Shown here in pieces: positions 1 to 9,760 of a stretch of 48,536 nt of DNA; within the stretch, counting starts at the first letter, position 1, and each line of letters opens with the position of its first letter. Under the pieces are notes generated by a model, which did no database searches, had not been told where the DNA came from, and worked only from the letters and a program-made list of their open reading frames with translations. Position numbers and translations under genes: made by a program. The stretch spans positions 1 through 48,536 of the forward strand of contig CAIMXQ010000009.1 in NCBI GenBank assembly GCA_903845465.1, read 5' to 3'. This stretch comes from an uncultured Actinomycetes bacterium (GTDB lineage Bacteria; Actinomycetota; Actinomycetes; Nanopelagicales; Nanopelagicaceae).

Positions 1-372
1 ATGTCATTCCCGGTTGCTGGAACTCTGATGATTGAACCGACTGAATCAGAAGATATGCGCGAGATGAATCGCTTTATTGATGCGATGAACGCTATTCGCG
101 ATGAGATCCAAGAAGTTATCGATGGAAAGATCGCAGTCGAGGAATCAGCGCTGCGCCATGCACCGCACACAATCGGTGCAATTGCTGGTACAGAGTGGGA
201 GAGAAGCTATTCACGTGAACGTGGAGCCTTCCCAGCGACCTATACAGGGTTGATTCCAGGTGAATTGATTGGGATGAAGGGTAAGTATTGGCCGACTACA
301 GGGCGCATTGATGGGGCATACGGGGATAGGAACCTGGTCTGCTCGTGCCCGCCGATAGAGGCCTTCGCTTAA
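1..372 (+). CDS. gcvP: Glycine dehydrogenase (decarboxylating), C-terminal part; 5' end outside window
   Basis: Protein ends [24 protein letters not shown]...[28 protein letters not shown], the typical GcvP C-terminus; ORF open at the window edge. Confidence 0.93.
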   Translation: MSFPVAGTLMIEPTESEDMREMNRFIDAMNAIRDEIQEVIDGKIAVEESALRHAPHTIGAIAGTEWERSYSRERGAFPATYTGLIPGELIGMKGKYWPTTGRIDGAYGDRNLVCSCPPIEAFA

Positions 373-383
373 CCTATTCTTTC

Positions 384-1127
384 TTACTTTACATAATGTA
401 ACTTATCGGCGTTAGGCCGTAGGCGTCGAGCCAAACCCCAGAGCGTTGTCTGCCACAGCGCCTCAATAACTATCGCTCTGCTCATCTTGGAGACGCCGTT
501 GATGCGCTCTACAAAGGTAATAGGAACTTCAACCATTGTTGCGCCAGCGAGTTCAGATGCCATTGCCATTTCAATTTGGAAGCAATATCCAGTAGCTGTC
601 ATCTCTGTGAGTTTTAAAGAATTCAATAGAGCTGAACTGTAGACACGGAAACCTCCGGTGAGATCGTTAAGCGGAATACCTAGCGCCAGTCGCGCATATC
701 GAGTTCCAGATTTCGAGAGTAATTGTCTACTTTTTGGCCAATTCACGACTGATCCACCAGGGATCCACCTTGTTCCTAAGGTGATTGCGATAGATGCGTT
801 CGTTGCATCGAGCATCGCTGGTAAATCCTGTACACGATGAGAACCGTCAGCATCCATTGTTACCACTTGTGAATATTTGTGCATCGCCAGAACATGTGCG
901 AATCCGGCGCGATATGCAGCACCTAGACCTGCCTTATGTGGACGTCTGAGAACGCTGACCCATGAATACTTCAAAGAGTCGACAATATCTGCAGTCTTAT
1001 CGGGTGAATTATCATCGAGTATTACTACATCGAAATCACGGGTTTGATGTAAATCCGAAAGCGATTTAAGGAGCTCTACGATTGCGATTGATTCGTTGTA
1101 TGTGGGGATCAGAATTACTGGTTTCAT
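384..1127 (-). CDS. Polyprenol-phosphate mannosyltransferase-like family 2 glycosyltransferase
   Basis: IPTYNE, VILDDNSPDKTADI, VTMDADGSH, LTGGFRVY motifs; SD-like GGAAAGG upstream of ATG. Confidence 0.85.
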   Translation of the reverse strand: MKPVILIPTYNESIAIVELLKSLSDLHQTRDFDVVILDDNSPDKTADIVDSLKYSWVSVLRRPHKAGLGAAYRAGFAHVLAMHKYSQVVTMDADGSHRVQDLPAMLDATNASIAITLGTRWIPGGSVVNWPKSRQLLSKSGTRYARLALGIPLNDLTGGFRVYSSALLNSLKLTEMTATGYCFQIEMAMASELAGATMVEVPITFVERINGVSKMSRAIVIEALWQTTLWGLARRLRPNADKLHYVK

Positions 1128-1139
1128 TGCAATCCTTTC

Positions 1140-2042
1140 CTACCATCCTAACGCTGATATTAATCTATCAACGCTAGCTCCCAGGCCGTACTCATCCTTC
1201 ATCTTATAGATTTCCGATAAATCTACGGGTTTTGATGGTTTGGTGATATCCATGGTGGGAATTGCGACATCGCGCGCACAGTTAACAAGTGTTAGTGCAA
1301 TTTTAAGATAGTCGGTACCGTCGATAATCTTCTTGGCAAGTGATGCACTGAGAGCATCGTGTTTGGCATGCGCACCGGCTAGTGCCTCATCTACCGACGC
1401 GAAATTGTTTGCAATGAGTGCCGCGCCTTTTTCGCCAATACCGCGAACACCTGGTAGCCCATCAGATGGATCACCGCGGAACATCGCAAAGAGGGCATAC
1501 CTATCCCCCGGTATCCCATATTTTTCCGAGACCCATTTGGTATCAACGAGATCGTGTTGTGAAACTCCCTTTGCAAGATAGACAACTTTCACATCGCGTT
1601 TGTCATCGACGAGCTGGAAAAGGTCCCTATCCCCCGTCACGATACGAATCGGACCCTTCTCACGGACTGCAAAGGTAGCCATCACATCATCTGCTTCGTA
1701 ATCATCAACACCGAGCATCGGAATTCCAAAAGCGTCGAGGAGATCGAGCAATATTGGAATCTGTGGAGTTAAAGTTTCTGGCTCTTCCTCTTCATCGCCC
1801 TCATCTTCGAGGCGGTTAGCTTTGTAACCAGGAAAGAGCTCTACTCGCCACGATGGTCGCCAGTCTCCCTCGATGCAGGCGACGATGCGATTAGGTGAAT
1901 ACATTCCGATCAGGCGCGCAGTCATATCAAGATATCCACGTATTGCATTGACTGGCATTCCAGATGGTGACAGCAGCGTGTCAGGCATTCCGTAGTAAGC
2001 GCGATACCAGAGTGAGGCGCTATCTAAGAGCATCAGTGTCAT
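1140..2042 (-). CDS. Stand-alone 5'-3' exonuclease (PolA N-terminal domain family)
   Basis: DSASLWYRAYYGMP, DDYEADDVMATFA, RIVTGDRDLFQLV, GDPSDGLPGVRGIGEKGA motifs; ATGA overlap with helY. Confidence 0.88.
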   Translation of the reverse strand: MTLMLLDSASLWYRAYYGMPDTLLSPSGMPVNAIRGYLDMTARLIGMYSPNRIVACIEGDWRPSWRVELFPGYKANRLEDEGDEEEEPETLTPQIPILLDLLDAFGIPMLGVDDYEADDVMATFAVREKGPIRIVTGDRDLFQLVDDKRDVKVVYLAKGVSQHDLVDTKWVSEKYGIPGDRYALFAMFRGDPSDGLPGVRGIGEKGAALIANNFASVDEALAGAHAKHDALSASLAKKIIDGTDYLKIALTLVNCARDVAIPTMDITKPSKPVDLSEIYKMKDEYGLGASVDRLISALGW

Positions 2043-4414
2043 ATCTCGCCCAACATATATGAAACGACGCCGCGATCCAAGCGCTTGATACCTTCACGGC
2101 AGATGGGTCGTAGATCTTCGGCAGCGCCACCGATCTGTGTGAGCAGGTCGATGAGTTGTTTAATACTTCGAACAAAATCACCGACAGTCATATCGGTTCC
2201 TTTTAGAATGCTACTGAGTGAGTGTCCATTTGCCCAACGATATGACGCGTAGCAGAAACCAAAATCAGGTTCGCGTTGCGTCTTCACGTCATACTCATTC
2301 TCAAGTGCTTCAAGTTCAATCCATACGCGCGAGACTTCGACGAGAGCATTGGCGACATTTTCGTGTGGCATTTTGGGCGCATAAGCCTCGGAGCTGCGAC
2401 CCTGGTAGATCATCGCCGATGCGACTGACAATAACTCCGTTGCAGAAAGTCCCTGGAAAATATCCCGACGGATTGATTCCGTCAATAAGAGATCAGATTC
2501 TGCAAAAATCTTCGCAAGGATCTTGCCTTGTCCTAATGGTTTATCTCCTTCGATATAGCCTAAATGGGTCAAGACATTACAAATGCGGTCAAAGGTTTTT
2601 GCAATTACGTGAGTTCGATTTTCGACGCGAGATCGTAAGCCTTCGCTTTCGCGATTAATACGATCTGCACGTTCGGCTATTCGAGCATGCGCTTCCCGAT
2701 CGCTGCAGGCATGACACGGGTGACTCCGTAAGCCCCTTCGCAGTCCATCGAGTTCATTCTCCATTCGAACCCTCTGTCTGTTGTCGAAAGTGCGTCGCCC
2801 ATCGCGCTTGCTCAATAGTCGTTCCATCTCCTTGATATCGATGCGCATTCGTGAGTACTCGTTAAAGTCTCCGAGATGACACTGAGCTGTTTCAGTCAGT
2901 TCAGCTGCGGCTGAATCATTCTTACGAATCTGGCGCACCAAACTCACAACGGCTCTATCGGCTTGAAATTGCGCGAAAGAGGATTCAAGACTTCCGTGTG
3001 CTCTCTCACGACCAAATCGCGCGATCAAATTGATAGACATGTTGTAGGTAGGCGTAAATGAGGATTTCAGAGGATATGTACGCGTTGAAGCCAAACCAGC
3101 GGCAGTCGCAGAATCAACTGTAGGTGACCACTGAACAACGGCATTTCCTTCGATATCAATTCCTCGTCGACCTGCTCGACCAGTTAATTGGGTGTACTCC
3201 CCCGGAGTAATCGAAACGTGAGCTTCACCATTCCATTTCGTCAACTTTTCGAGGACAACTGTGCGTGCAGGCATATTGATTCCAAGTGCAAGTGTTTCAG
3301 TCGCGAATACAGCTTTCACTAAACCTCGCTTGAAGAGTTCCTCGACTGCACCTTTGAAACTTGGAAGAAGTCCCGCGTGATGGGCTGCTATGCCACGTTC
3401 AAGTGCCACTAACCAATCGCGATAACCAAGAACTTCCAAATCTTCCTCGGCTAAGTTCTGTGTATAGCGCTGGGCAGTTGCTGCAATTTCCAAACGTTCT
3501 TCAGTTGTTGTCAATTTAATACCAGCCTGAAGGCATTGCTTTACAGCGGCGTCGCATCCCATTCGCGAGAAGATGAAGGTAATGGCTGGGAGTAAATTTT
3601 CGCGTTGCAATTTTTCAATAATTTCTGGACGTGATAAGCGGTTATCGCTTTCGCCAAAGCGATCACGTCTGCCACGTGGAACCTTTACCTTACGTAGCGC
3701 TTCTCGCTCCAAACCCAAGATCTCGGGATTGATACGACCTGGCTCATTGAAAAGGTCGATGAGTTTATTTCCAATAAGAACATGTTGATAGAGCGGAATC
3801 GGGCGAACTTCAGAGACGATTACTTCGGTCGCTCCTCGAACCTCGCCCAACCATTCACCAAACTCCTCGGCGTTGGAAACTGTTGCGGAGAGAGAAATAA
3901 CTTGGACACTCTCCATCAAGTGAATGAGTACTTCTTCCCAGACGGCTCCTCGTGATTTATCGGCCAGGTAATGAACTTCATCCATAACGACAGAACCTAA
4001 GTTCTTAAGGGTCGATGAATTGGCGTACAACATGTTGCGAAGAACTTCCGTTGTCATGACAAGAACATCTGCCTCAGAGTTGATATTGGTATCACCAGTG
4101 AGCAATCCCACGCGATCCTCGCCAAATCTTTCAACAAATTCTTGGAACTTCTGATTAGACAGAGCCTTAATTGGGGTTGTGTAGAAGCACTTCTTACCCT
4201 GAGCTAACGCACTGAATGCTGCAAATTCCCCAACTACTGTCTTACCCGCACCGGTGGGCGCAGCGACAAGTACGCCTTTACCATCTTCGACTGCCTGGCA
4301 TGCCGATATTTGAAACTCATCGAAACCAAAATCAAATTGACCGATGAATTGGCTTGTCAGTGGATGAGAACCACGTTTCTTCGCTGCTGCGTAACTCTCG
4401 GCTGGGGTTGTCAT
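2039..4414 (-). CDS. helY: Ski2/Mtr4-like DEAD/DEAH-box helicase HelY; start taken as internal ATG (MTTPAESY) overlapping the kinase stop by ATGA
   Basis: APTGAGKTVVGEFA Walker A, MDEVHYLAD, SLSATVSNAEEF, QLTGRAGRRGID motifs; position next to tatC as in mycobacteria. Confidence 0.9.
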   Translation of the reverse strand: MTTPAESYAAAKKRGSHPLTSQFIGQFDFGFDEFQISACQAVEDGKGVLVAAPTGAGKTVVGEFAAFSALAQGKKCFYTTPIKALSNQKFQEFVERFGEDRVGLLTGDTNINSEADVLVMTTEVLRNMLYANSSTLKNLGSVVMDEVHYLADKSRGAVWEEVLIHLMESVQVISLSATVSNAEEFGEWLGEVRGATEVIVSEVRPIPLYQHVLIGNKLIDLFNEPGRINPEILGLEREALRKVKVPRGRRDRFGESDNRLSRPEIIEKLQRENLLPAITFIFSRMGCDAAVKQCLQAGIKLTTTEERLEIAATAQRYTQNLAEEDLEVLGYRDWLVALERGIAAHHAGLLPSFKGAVEELFKRGLVKAVFATETLALGINMPARTVVLEKLTKWNGEAHVSITPGEYTQLTGRAGRRGIDIEGNAVVQWSPTVDSATAAGLASTRTYPLKSSFTPTYNMSINLIARFGRERAHGSLESSFAQFQADRAVVSLVRQIRKNDSAAAELTETAQCHLGDFNEYSRMRIDIKEMERLLSKRDGRRTFDNRQRVRMENELDGLRRGLRSHPCHACSDREAHARIAERADRINRESEGLRSRVENRTHVIAKTFDRICNVLTHLGYIEGDKPLGQGKILAKIFAESDLLLTESIRRDIFQGLSATELLSVASAMIYQGRSSEAYAPKMPHENVANALVEVSRVWIELEALENEYDVKTQREPDFGFCYASYRWANGHSLSSILKGTDMTVGDFVRSIKQLIDLLTQIGGAAEDLRPICREGIKRLDRGVVSYMLGEI

Positions 4415-5277
4415 AGCGCCCACGTCAATCCGGCACCGGCAACGCATTCAGCAGATATTGGCGCGGCCCCGATTCTTTCACCATCTGCATATGCAATTGC
4501 TTGTGCATGTATTGAAATCTTCTTGGTTCTAAATATCTTTACGCGCGGATGATGTATATGTGAACCCGAATAGACCTTGGGAAATACTTTGAGGAATTCA
4601 ATCTTTGACACAGGTTCGAGAATCATGACATCGAAGAGACCATCGTTCATATTCGCTTGCGGGCAGACCAGCATGCCTCCCCCGTATGAGCGACCATTGC
4701 CGATAGCTATGAGCATCGCCTTAGTCGAAAATGTCTGCGAATCTGTTGTTATCTCATATTCAATAGGGGCAAAGCTCGGTAGTTCGAGGGCAATTGCAAC
4801 GTTATATCGCTGCGGACCTTTAGGCCAGGACAAGCCGTTGGCTCGCTCGTTGACGACAGAATCGAAACCAGTAGAGAGAATTGCCGCAAACCATTCGGAA
4901 TCTACATTTCCTAGATCAATTGGCTGCGGATCAGTGGAAGTTATTCGATCAAGTTGGCTAGTTACGTCATCTAAAGACCATCCAAGAGCGCGCACTATGT
5001 CATTTCCGGTTCCTGCAGGCAGGACGGCGAATGGAATATGTCTAGGGACGACGATTTGGAGAACGAGATGCGCGAGACCATCTCCACCTACACAGATGAC
5101 GCCCTGTACTTTTTCGCGGGAAAGAAATGAATCCAAATCTGAACGAAGTGACTCAGCGCCTTGCGACGAGAAAACTTGATAAGGCAAATTCTTCTGTGAA
5201 AAATATTGAATGACTGTCTCCCCGACTGAAATTCCTTTGCCATGACCCGCAGCAGGGTTTATTGCTATCGCCCACAT
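4411..5277 (-). CDS. Diacylglycerol kinase-family lipid kinase
   Basis: NPAAGHGKG, VCVGGDGLAHLV, LPAGTGNDIVRALG motifs. Confidence 0.9.
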   Translation of the reverse strand: MWAIAINPAAGHGKGISVGETVIQYFSQKNLPYQVFSSQGAESLRSDLDSFLSREKVQGVICVGGDGLAHLVLQIVVPRHIPFAVLPAGTGNDIVRALGWSLDDVTSQLDRITSTDPQPIDLGNVDSEWFAAILSTGFDSVVNERANGLSWPKGPQRYNVAIALELPSFAPIEYEITTDSQTFSTKAMLIAIGNGRSYGGGMLVCPQANMNDGLFDVMILEPVSKIEFLKVFPKVYSGSHIHHPRVKIFRTKKISIHAQAIAYADGERIGAAPISAECVAGAGLTWAL

Positions 5278-6065
5278 TAGACGTTATCGGAAAGTAGGCT
5301 TGCCTGAAACTTCTTATCTCGTCTCTTATCGTTGAGAAGCGCAATTCCACCTGCAATGAGATAGAGCAGAACGAGCGGCGCAGCCAGGGCAAACATTGAG
5401 AGTGGATCTGCACTTGGTGTGAAGCCAGCAACAAATAGGCAGATACCGAATACCCAGATACGCCATGGGCGCAGAATCGTCTTGCCCGAGAGAAATCCGA
5501 TGAAGTTGAAGGTCACAAGGAATACGGGAAGCTCGAAGGCAATTCCGAAGAGAAGAATGATGCGCAGGACGAAATCGAGATAATCATCGAACTTCACCAA
5601 GTTTGTAAGTGCATTGGGAGTGAAACCAAAGAGAACGCGAACTGCAACGGGAAGAACGGAGTAACCAAGATATGCGCCAATTGCGAAAAATGGAGTCGCT
5701 GCTATAAAGAAGAGAATTGAATTTCGCTTCTCTTTGCGGTGTAGAGCTGGCGCTATGAATGCCCATAATTGATAGAGCCAAACTGGCGCGGTCAAGATAA
5801 TTCCGCTCAAGATCGCGACTTTGATTTGAAGATTGAGAGGACCAAGAACGCCATTGATATAGAGCGAGCCGCAGCTATGGGCGCCTGTGCTCTGCGCCTT
5901 TTTGAGATCGCATACTGGCTCAGCTAGCTTTGTAATGATGGTGTTGTAGTAATACCAACCAACCCCTGAACCAACGATTATCGCAAGAGATGCCTTAACA
6001 ACGCGTGTACGTAACTCGCGTAAATGATCTAACAGCGGCATACGACCGCCTTGGGTGGCCGCCAT
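5277..6065 (-). CDS. tatC: Sec-independent protein translocase TatC
   Basis: MPLLDHLRELRTRVVKA start, multiple TM segments, FGIAFELPVFLVTFNFIGF; adjacent to tatA. Confidence 0.96.
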   Translation of the reverse strand: MAATQGGRMPLLDHLRELRTRVVKASLAIIVGSGVGWYYYNTIITKLAEPVCDLKKAQSTGAHSCGSLYINGVLGPLNLQIKVAILSGIILTAPVWLYQLWAFIAPALHRKEKRNSILFFIAATPFFAIGAYLGYSVLPVAVRVLFGFTPNALTNLVKFDDYLDFVLRIILLFGIAFELPVFLVTFNFIGFLSGKTILRPWRIWVFGICLFVAGFTPSADPLSMFALAAPLVLLYLIAGGIALLNDKRRDKKFQASLLSDNV

Positions 6066-6070
6066 AGAGA

Positions 6071-6253
6071 TTACTTTTCAGTCGATCCTTTATCAGGATC
6101 TTTGGACTCGTCCTTCATCTCTTTCATCTCGCTCTTGAAGATGCGCATTGACTTACCGAGTGATTTCGCTGAATCAGGTAGTCGCTTAGCTCCGAAGAGG
6201 ATTACGAGGACAAGGAGAAGCAGGAGTATGTGGCTTGGTTCGCGTAAAAACAT
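6071..6253 (-). CDS. tatA: Sec-independent translocase TatA; start taken as the internal ATG ([26 protein letters not shown])
   Basis: N-terminal TM helix followed by [23 protein letters not shown] amphipathic helix. Confidence 0.95.
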   Translation of the reverse strand: MFLREPSHILLLLLVLVILFGAKRLPDSAKSLGKSMRIFKSEMKEMKDESKDPDKGSTEK

Positions 6254-6265
6254 GGCGTAAGAGTA
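6254..6265 (-). promoter_or_regulatory. Candidate leaderless promoter -10 (TACTCT-6-ATG) for tatA
   Basis: TANNNT six nt before the ATG, no SD. Confidence 0.5.
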
Positions 6266-6281
6266 TCGCAAAGGCTAGCAA

Positions 6282-7178
6282 TCAGCGATAAATGGCAAGC
6301 GCCTTTCGAGCCAAGTGAGCTATCTCCGATCTGGTCGTACTTGGTGCGAGAACCTTCATGGCTCCCCCGGAAGCGATTACTGTCCGGGCCAACCACGAAA
6401 GTCTGTAGGTAGATACCTCAACTGTGGAGCCCTTGCCAGTGACAAATTTTCCAAGCGACTCTCTGGAACGTCTCATTTCGGTAACGATTTCTACAGTCGC
6501 CTCAATAGTTGTATCCGTCGATACTGGAATCACTTTTGACATTGCCGGAAGATCCAAAACAGTGGCGCTCTTAATTCGGTCGATTCGGAATGTTCGTTGA
6601 GCATCTGCTAACTCGCAGAAAGCGACGAGAAAATCACGATTATCAGACACATAGAGATCGATGGGGCTTACTACTCGAGAACTGAGCGATCCATCAACCG
6701 CAGCGAGGTATTCAATCTGCAATTTTCGCCTCGTCGCAAGGCAATCTTTGACGAGAGCAATTACTTCTCCATCGCTTGCAGGTGATGCATCAATGACGCG
6801 TTCGATTCCTTTACCAAGTTTTCTTCGTAGAGTCTCAATATCTTCCAGCAGATCAATGCGTTCCTCTGGCAAATCCTTTGAGATTAAATCAAGCCCCAAC
6901 ACGATGGCGATAATCTCTTGGTGCGAGAGATTTCGTACTCGATTGAGAGTGTCCGCATTTCGGATAGAAACGTAGCCAGATGCGAATTCAAGTTCGATAA
7001 GGTCGAAACGATCATCACCGCACATCCAGAGTGCATTGAGATCTGAAAGAAGTTCAGTGACGGAAACTCCGAATTGTTCGGCCAGTTCGCTTGTAGATAC
7101 GCCTTGGTGAGAAGAAATGTAGGGAACGAGATCGAGCATGCGAGCTGCCTTTTGCGTAGGGGTCGACTTCTTACTCAT
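6282..7178 (-). CDS. pafC: WYL-domain transcriptional regulator PafC
   Basis: N-terminal HTH, WYL-like core (IEYLAAVDGSLSSRVVSPIDLYVSDNRDFLVAFCE); paired with pafB upstream of tatA. Confidence 0.9.
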   Translation of the reverse strand: MSKKSTPTQKAARMLDLVPYISSHQGVSTSELAEQFGVSVTELLSDLNALWMCGDDRFDLIELEFASGYVSIRNADTLNRVRNLSHQEIIAIVLGLDLISKDLPEERIDLLEDIETLRRKLGKGIERVIDASPASDGEVIALVKDCLATRRKLQIEYLAAVDGSLSSRVVSPIDLYVSDNRDFLVAFCELADAQRTFRIDRIKSATVLDLPAMSKVIPVSTDTTIEATVEIVTEMRRSRESLGKFVTGKGSTVEVSTYRLSWLARTVIASGGAMKVLAPSTTRSEIAHLARKALAIYR

Positions 7179-8112
7179 GTGCAGCCACCACTTGATTCAG
7201 ATGCTCAATGATTGAGGAGCGTGCTTGAACGGGTTTAACTATTTCAACGTCTTCTAAATGCCACAAGACATCAGTGAGTAGCTCTGATTGATGGAGGAAT
7301 GGATATTCAACGACTACCCATTCGTCGCCGTCTTCAATGATCGTCGATGCAAGAACAATTTTCTGAGCCTTTCCGCGCCTAACTTTGAGCGTTGCGATTT
7401 CAGTTTTGACGGGAGATGCAAGATGAGTGCTCATAGCAAAATCCGGTGGGATGACATATGACCCAGCTTTACCCTGGAGTGCAACTTCAGAATCGATTCG
7501 GTCTAGGCGAAATAGACGAATATCTTTTCGATCGAGATCCAAACCAGCTACATACCAATACCCACCCTTAGTCCCCGCTCCGTAAGGCTCGAGGACTCTT
7601 ACTTGGGCAGTCAGTTCTGGCGAGAGATAACTAAATGAAATAGTACGACGGTTGGCTATTGCATCAACGATCGTCGCAAAATTCTCATCAGAAATGTGAA
7701 TCGTTGGGGCGATTGAGGGAATTGCATCGAGATCACTTTCGATGCCTAGTGACTTCAACTTGATCAACCCAGAGAGAGCTGACGAGTCGAGAACGGCGCC
7801 CTGCCATATTGATGTCGCAAGACTAATGAGCGAGAGCTCTCGCGCAGAGATTTCGGAAATATCATTTCGGTAGCTATCGGGCCTGATTCGATACCCAACT
7901 TCATCTTCAAAGAGCGGATCAAAGGAACCGACTTCAATCTCAATACCTAAGTTCCGTAAATCATCCTTATCGCGTTCGAACATCCGCTCTTTTGCATCTG
8001 GTTCACCTTCATAGCCGTCTATTGCAGTGAAAATTTGTGACTTCGTTAACCAGCGCTTTGTACCAAGGAGTGCGATAGTTAAATTAACTAAACGCTCACT
8101 CTTCCGGGACAC
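7171..8112 (-). CDS. pafB: WYL-domain transcriptional regulator PafB; start taken as GTG (VSRKSERLVNLTIALL)
   Basis: SERLVNLTIALLGTKRWLTKSQI N-terminus typical of PafB; VLEPYGAGTKGGYWYVAGLDLDRKDIRLFRLDRI WYL core. Confidence 0.9.
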   Translation of the reverse strand: MSRKSERLVNLTIALLGTKRWLTKSQIFTAIDGYEGEPDAKERMFERDKDDLRNLGIEIEVGSFDPLFEDEVGYRIRPDSYRNDISEISARELSLISLATSIWQGAVLDSSALSGLIKLKSLGIESDLDAIPSIAPTIHISDENFATIVDAIANRRTISFSYLSPELTAQVRVLEPYGAGTKGGYWYVAGLDLDRKDIRLFRLDRIDSEVALQGKAGSYVIPPDFAMSTHLASPVKTEIATLKVRRGKAQKIVLASTIIEDGDEWVVVEYPFLHQSELLTDVLWHLEDVEIVKPVQARSSIIEHLNQVVAAHE

Positions 8113-8947
8113 CGTATGCACCCTTTGCAGGACGTCGTCTGCGCGCAAGAACATCGACTCCAGGAGCCATTCGTCTTGACTGAATCAGAAATCCTGTATG
8201 GCCAATCATGCGCTGCTGAGGACGAACAGCGAGTCCTTCATGATGCCAACCACGAACAATAGTTTCAGAACTTTCAGGCTCAGTGAAATGGCCGTTCTCT
8301 TTCAGCGCTTCAGCTGTTGCCGATAACTGTGTCGTAGTCGCTACATATGCGAGGAAGACTCCCCCAGGTCGTAGAACCTTCGCAGACATTTCAATGCACT
8401 CCCAGGGGGCGAGCATGTCGAGAATCACGCGATCGAAATCGCTTTCGAATTCCTGTTCTTGCACTGATCCAACATCAAGTCGCCAGTTTGACGGAAGGGA
8501 ACCAAAGTAATTAGAGATATTTGCTGTGGCGTTATCTGCGAAATCTTGTCGACGTTCTACGGAGTGCACTGAACCTTCGTGACCTACCGCGCGTAGTAGA
8601 GAGAGCGTTAGCGCGCCGCTGCCGACTCCTGCTTCAAGGACGCGAGCTCCCGGATAGATATCTGCGACTCCGACAATCATTGCCGCATCTTTCGGATACA
8701 CAATTGTCGCGCCTCTTGGCATAGAGAGCACATAATCTGCAAGGAGTGGAATGAACGCTGTGAACTTTAGCCCTGCAGTTGTACTGACAACAGAACCTTC
8801 AGGTAGTCCGATGAGGTCATCGTGAGTTATCCAACCTTTATGTGTATGCCACTCTTTTCCAGGAGTGATGGTGAAGCTATAGAGCTTTCCTTTGGGATCG
8901 GTGAGTTGGACTCGATCTCCAGCTTGGAAGTAACCACGTTTAGACAC
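8096..8947 (-). CDS. trmI: tRNA (adenine-N1-)-methyltransferase TrmI
   Basis: Class I SAM motif LEAGVGSGALTLSLLRAVG, FDRVILDMLAPWE; GTG start. Confidence 0.92.
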   Translation of the reverse strand: MSKRGYFQAGDRVQLTDPKGKLYSFTITPGKEWHTHKGWITHDDLIGLPEGSVVSTTAGLKFTAFIPLLADYVLSMPRGATIVYPKDAAMIVGVADIYPGARVLEAGVGSGALTLSLLRAVGHEGSVHSVERRQDFADNATANISNYFGSLPSNWRLDVGSVQEQEFESDFDRVILDMLAPWECIEMSAKVLRPGGVFLAYVATTTQLSATAEALKENGHFTEPESSETIVRGWHHEGLAVRPQQRMIGHTGFLIQSRRMAPGVDVLARRRRPAKGAYGVPEE

Positions 8948-8959
8948 ATGCGCATCTTA
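8948..8959 (-). promoter_or_regulatory. Candidate leaderless promoter -10 (TAAGAT-6-GTG) for trmI
   Basis: TANNNT six nt before the GTG, no SD. Confidence 0.55.
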
Positions 8960-8994
8960 GGTTACGGCGGCACTACTTCTTTCATTGCGCGCTG

Positions 8995-9007
8995 TATCGT
9001 CTGGTTG
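8995..9007 (+). promoter_or_regulatory. Candidate leaderless promoter -10 (TATCGT-7-ATG) for the RecB-like nuclease
   Basis: TANNNT seven nt before the ATG, no SD. Confidence 0.55.
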
Positions 9008-9760
9008 ATGGAACCGCTTCGCCTATCCCCTAGCCGCATGAACGATTTCACCAACTGTCCCCAGCTCTATAAATACCGCGCAGTGGATCAGCTCCCCGAA
9101 CCACCGAGTATCGATGCCGAACGCGGAAAGTTAATTCATGCAGTTCTTGAAGATCTCTTCGAACTTCCTGCAAGCTCTCGGACAATGGCATCTGCGACAG
9201 AGCTCTTGCCCCGTAAATGGTCGGAGCAATTATCGGCTCTTCCAGAACTAAAGGCTCTTGTACTTGATGAGAAGGAGTGGTTCGACCGTGCACAATCGTT
9301 GCTCACAAATTACTTCTCGCTAGAGAACCCCGAATCATTTGACTCTACATATCGAGAATTGCATCTCGAGCGAGATATCTCATCAGAGATTTACCTCCAC
9401 GGTTATGTTGATCGACTCGATATTGCGCCAACTGGTGAAGTTCGCATTGTCGACTATAAGTCGGGTAAATCTCCTAAGCCAGGGTGGGAAGAGAAGGCGC
9501 TCTTTCAATTGCGTGTCTACGCACTTCTCTATTGGCGAAATGAAGGTGTACTCCCGAAACTTCTGCAGCTGATTTACCTTGGGGATTCGCGCATAGTCAA
9601 AAGCTCGCCCACGGAGGCGCAGTTATTATCGACTGAGAAAATTCTAAAAAATATCGGCGATGAAATACTTACTGCCCTCGAAACAGAGCACTTTCCAACA
9701 AAGAAATCCAGACTATGTGACTGGTGCTTCTTTAAAGCTATCTGTCCTGCCCATAATTAA
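9008..9760 (+). CDS. RecB-family PD-(D/E)XK nuclease; start at internal ATG (MEPLRLSPSRMNDFTNCPQLYKYR)
   Basis: SPSRMNDFTNCPQLYKYR, GYVDRLDIAPTGEVRIVDYKSGK, C-terminal CDWCFFKAICPAHN cysteines. Confidence 0.9.
   Translation: MEPLRLSPSRMNDFTNCPQLYKYRAVDQLPEPPSIDAERGKLIHAVLEDLFELPASSRTMASATELLPRKWSEQLSALPELKALVLDEKEWFDRAQSLLTNYFSLENPESFDSTYRELHLERDISSEIYLHGYVDRLDIAPTGEVRIVDYKSGKSPKPGWEEKALFQLRVYALLYWRNEGVLPKLLQLIYLGDSRIVKSSPTEAQLLSTEKILKNIGDEILTALETEHFPTKKSRLCDWCFFKAICPAHN

Noticed and set aside
389-401. Palindrome TTACATAATGTAA between gcvP and the glycosyltransferase
   Set aside because: Lies in the 3' coding end of the glycosyltransferase; short AT-rich palindrome without a stable GC stem or T-run, so not called a terminator or operator
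1140-2042. Truncated polA pseudogene
   Set aside because: Complete stand-alone 5'-3' exonuclease of the kind found next to helY in other actinobacteria; intact ORF with ATGA coupling
4577-5179. 200-aa plus-strand ORF opposite the lipid kinase
   Set aside because: Low-complexity Ser/Arg/Pro-rich shadow translation antisense to a clearly conserved gene; no recognisable domain
8822-9007. N-terminal extension of the RecB-like ORF
   Set aside because: Antisense to trmI; nuclease homology starts at the ATG at 9008
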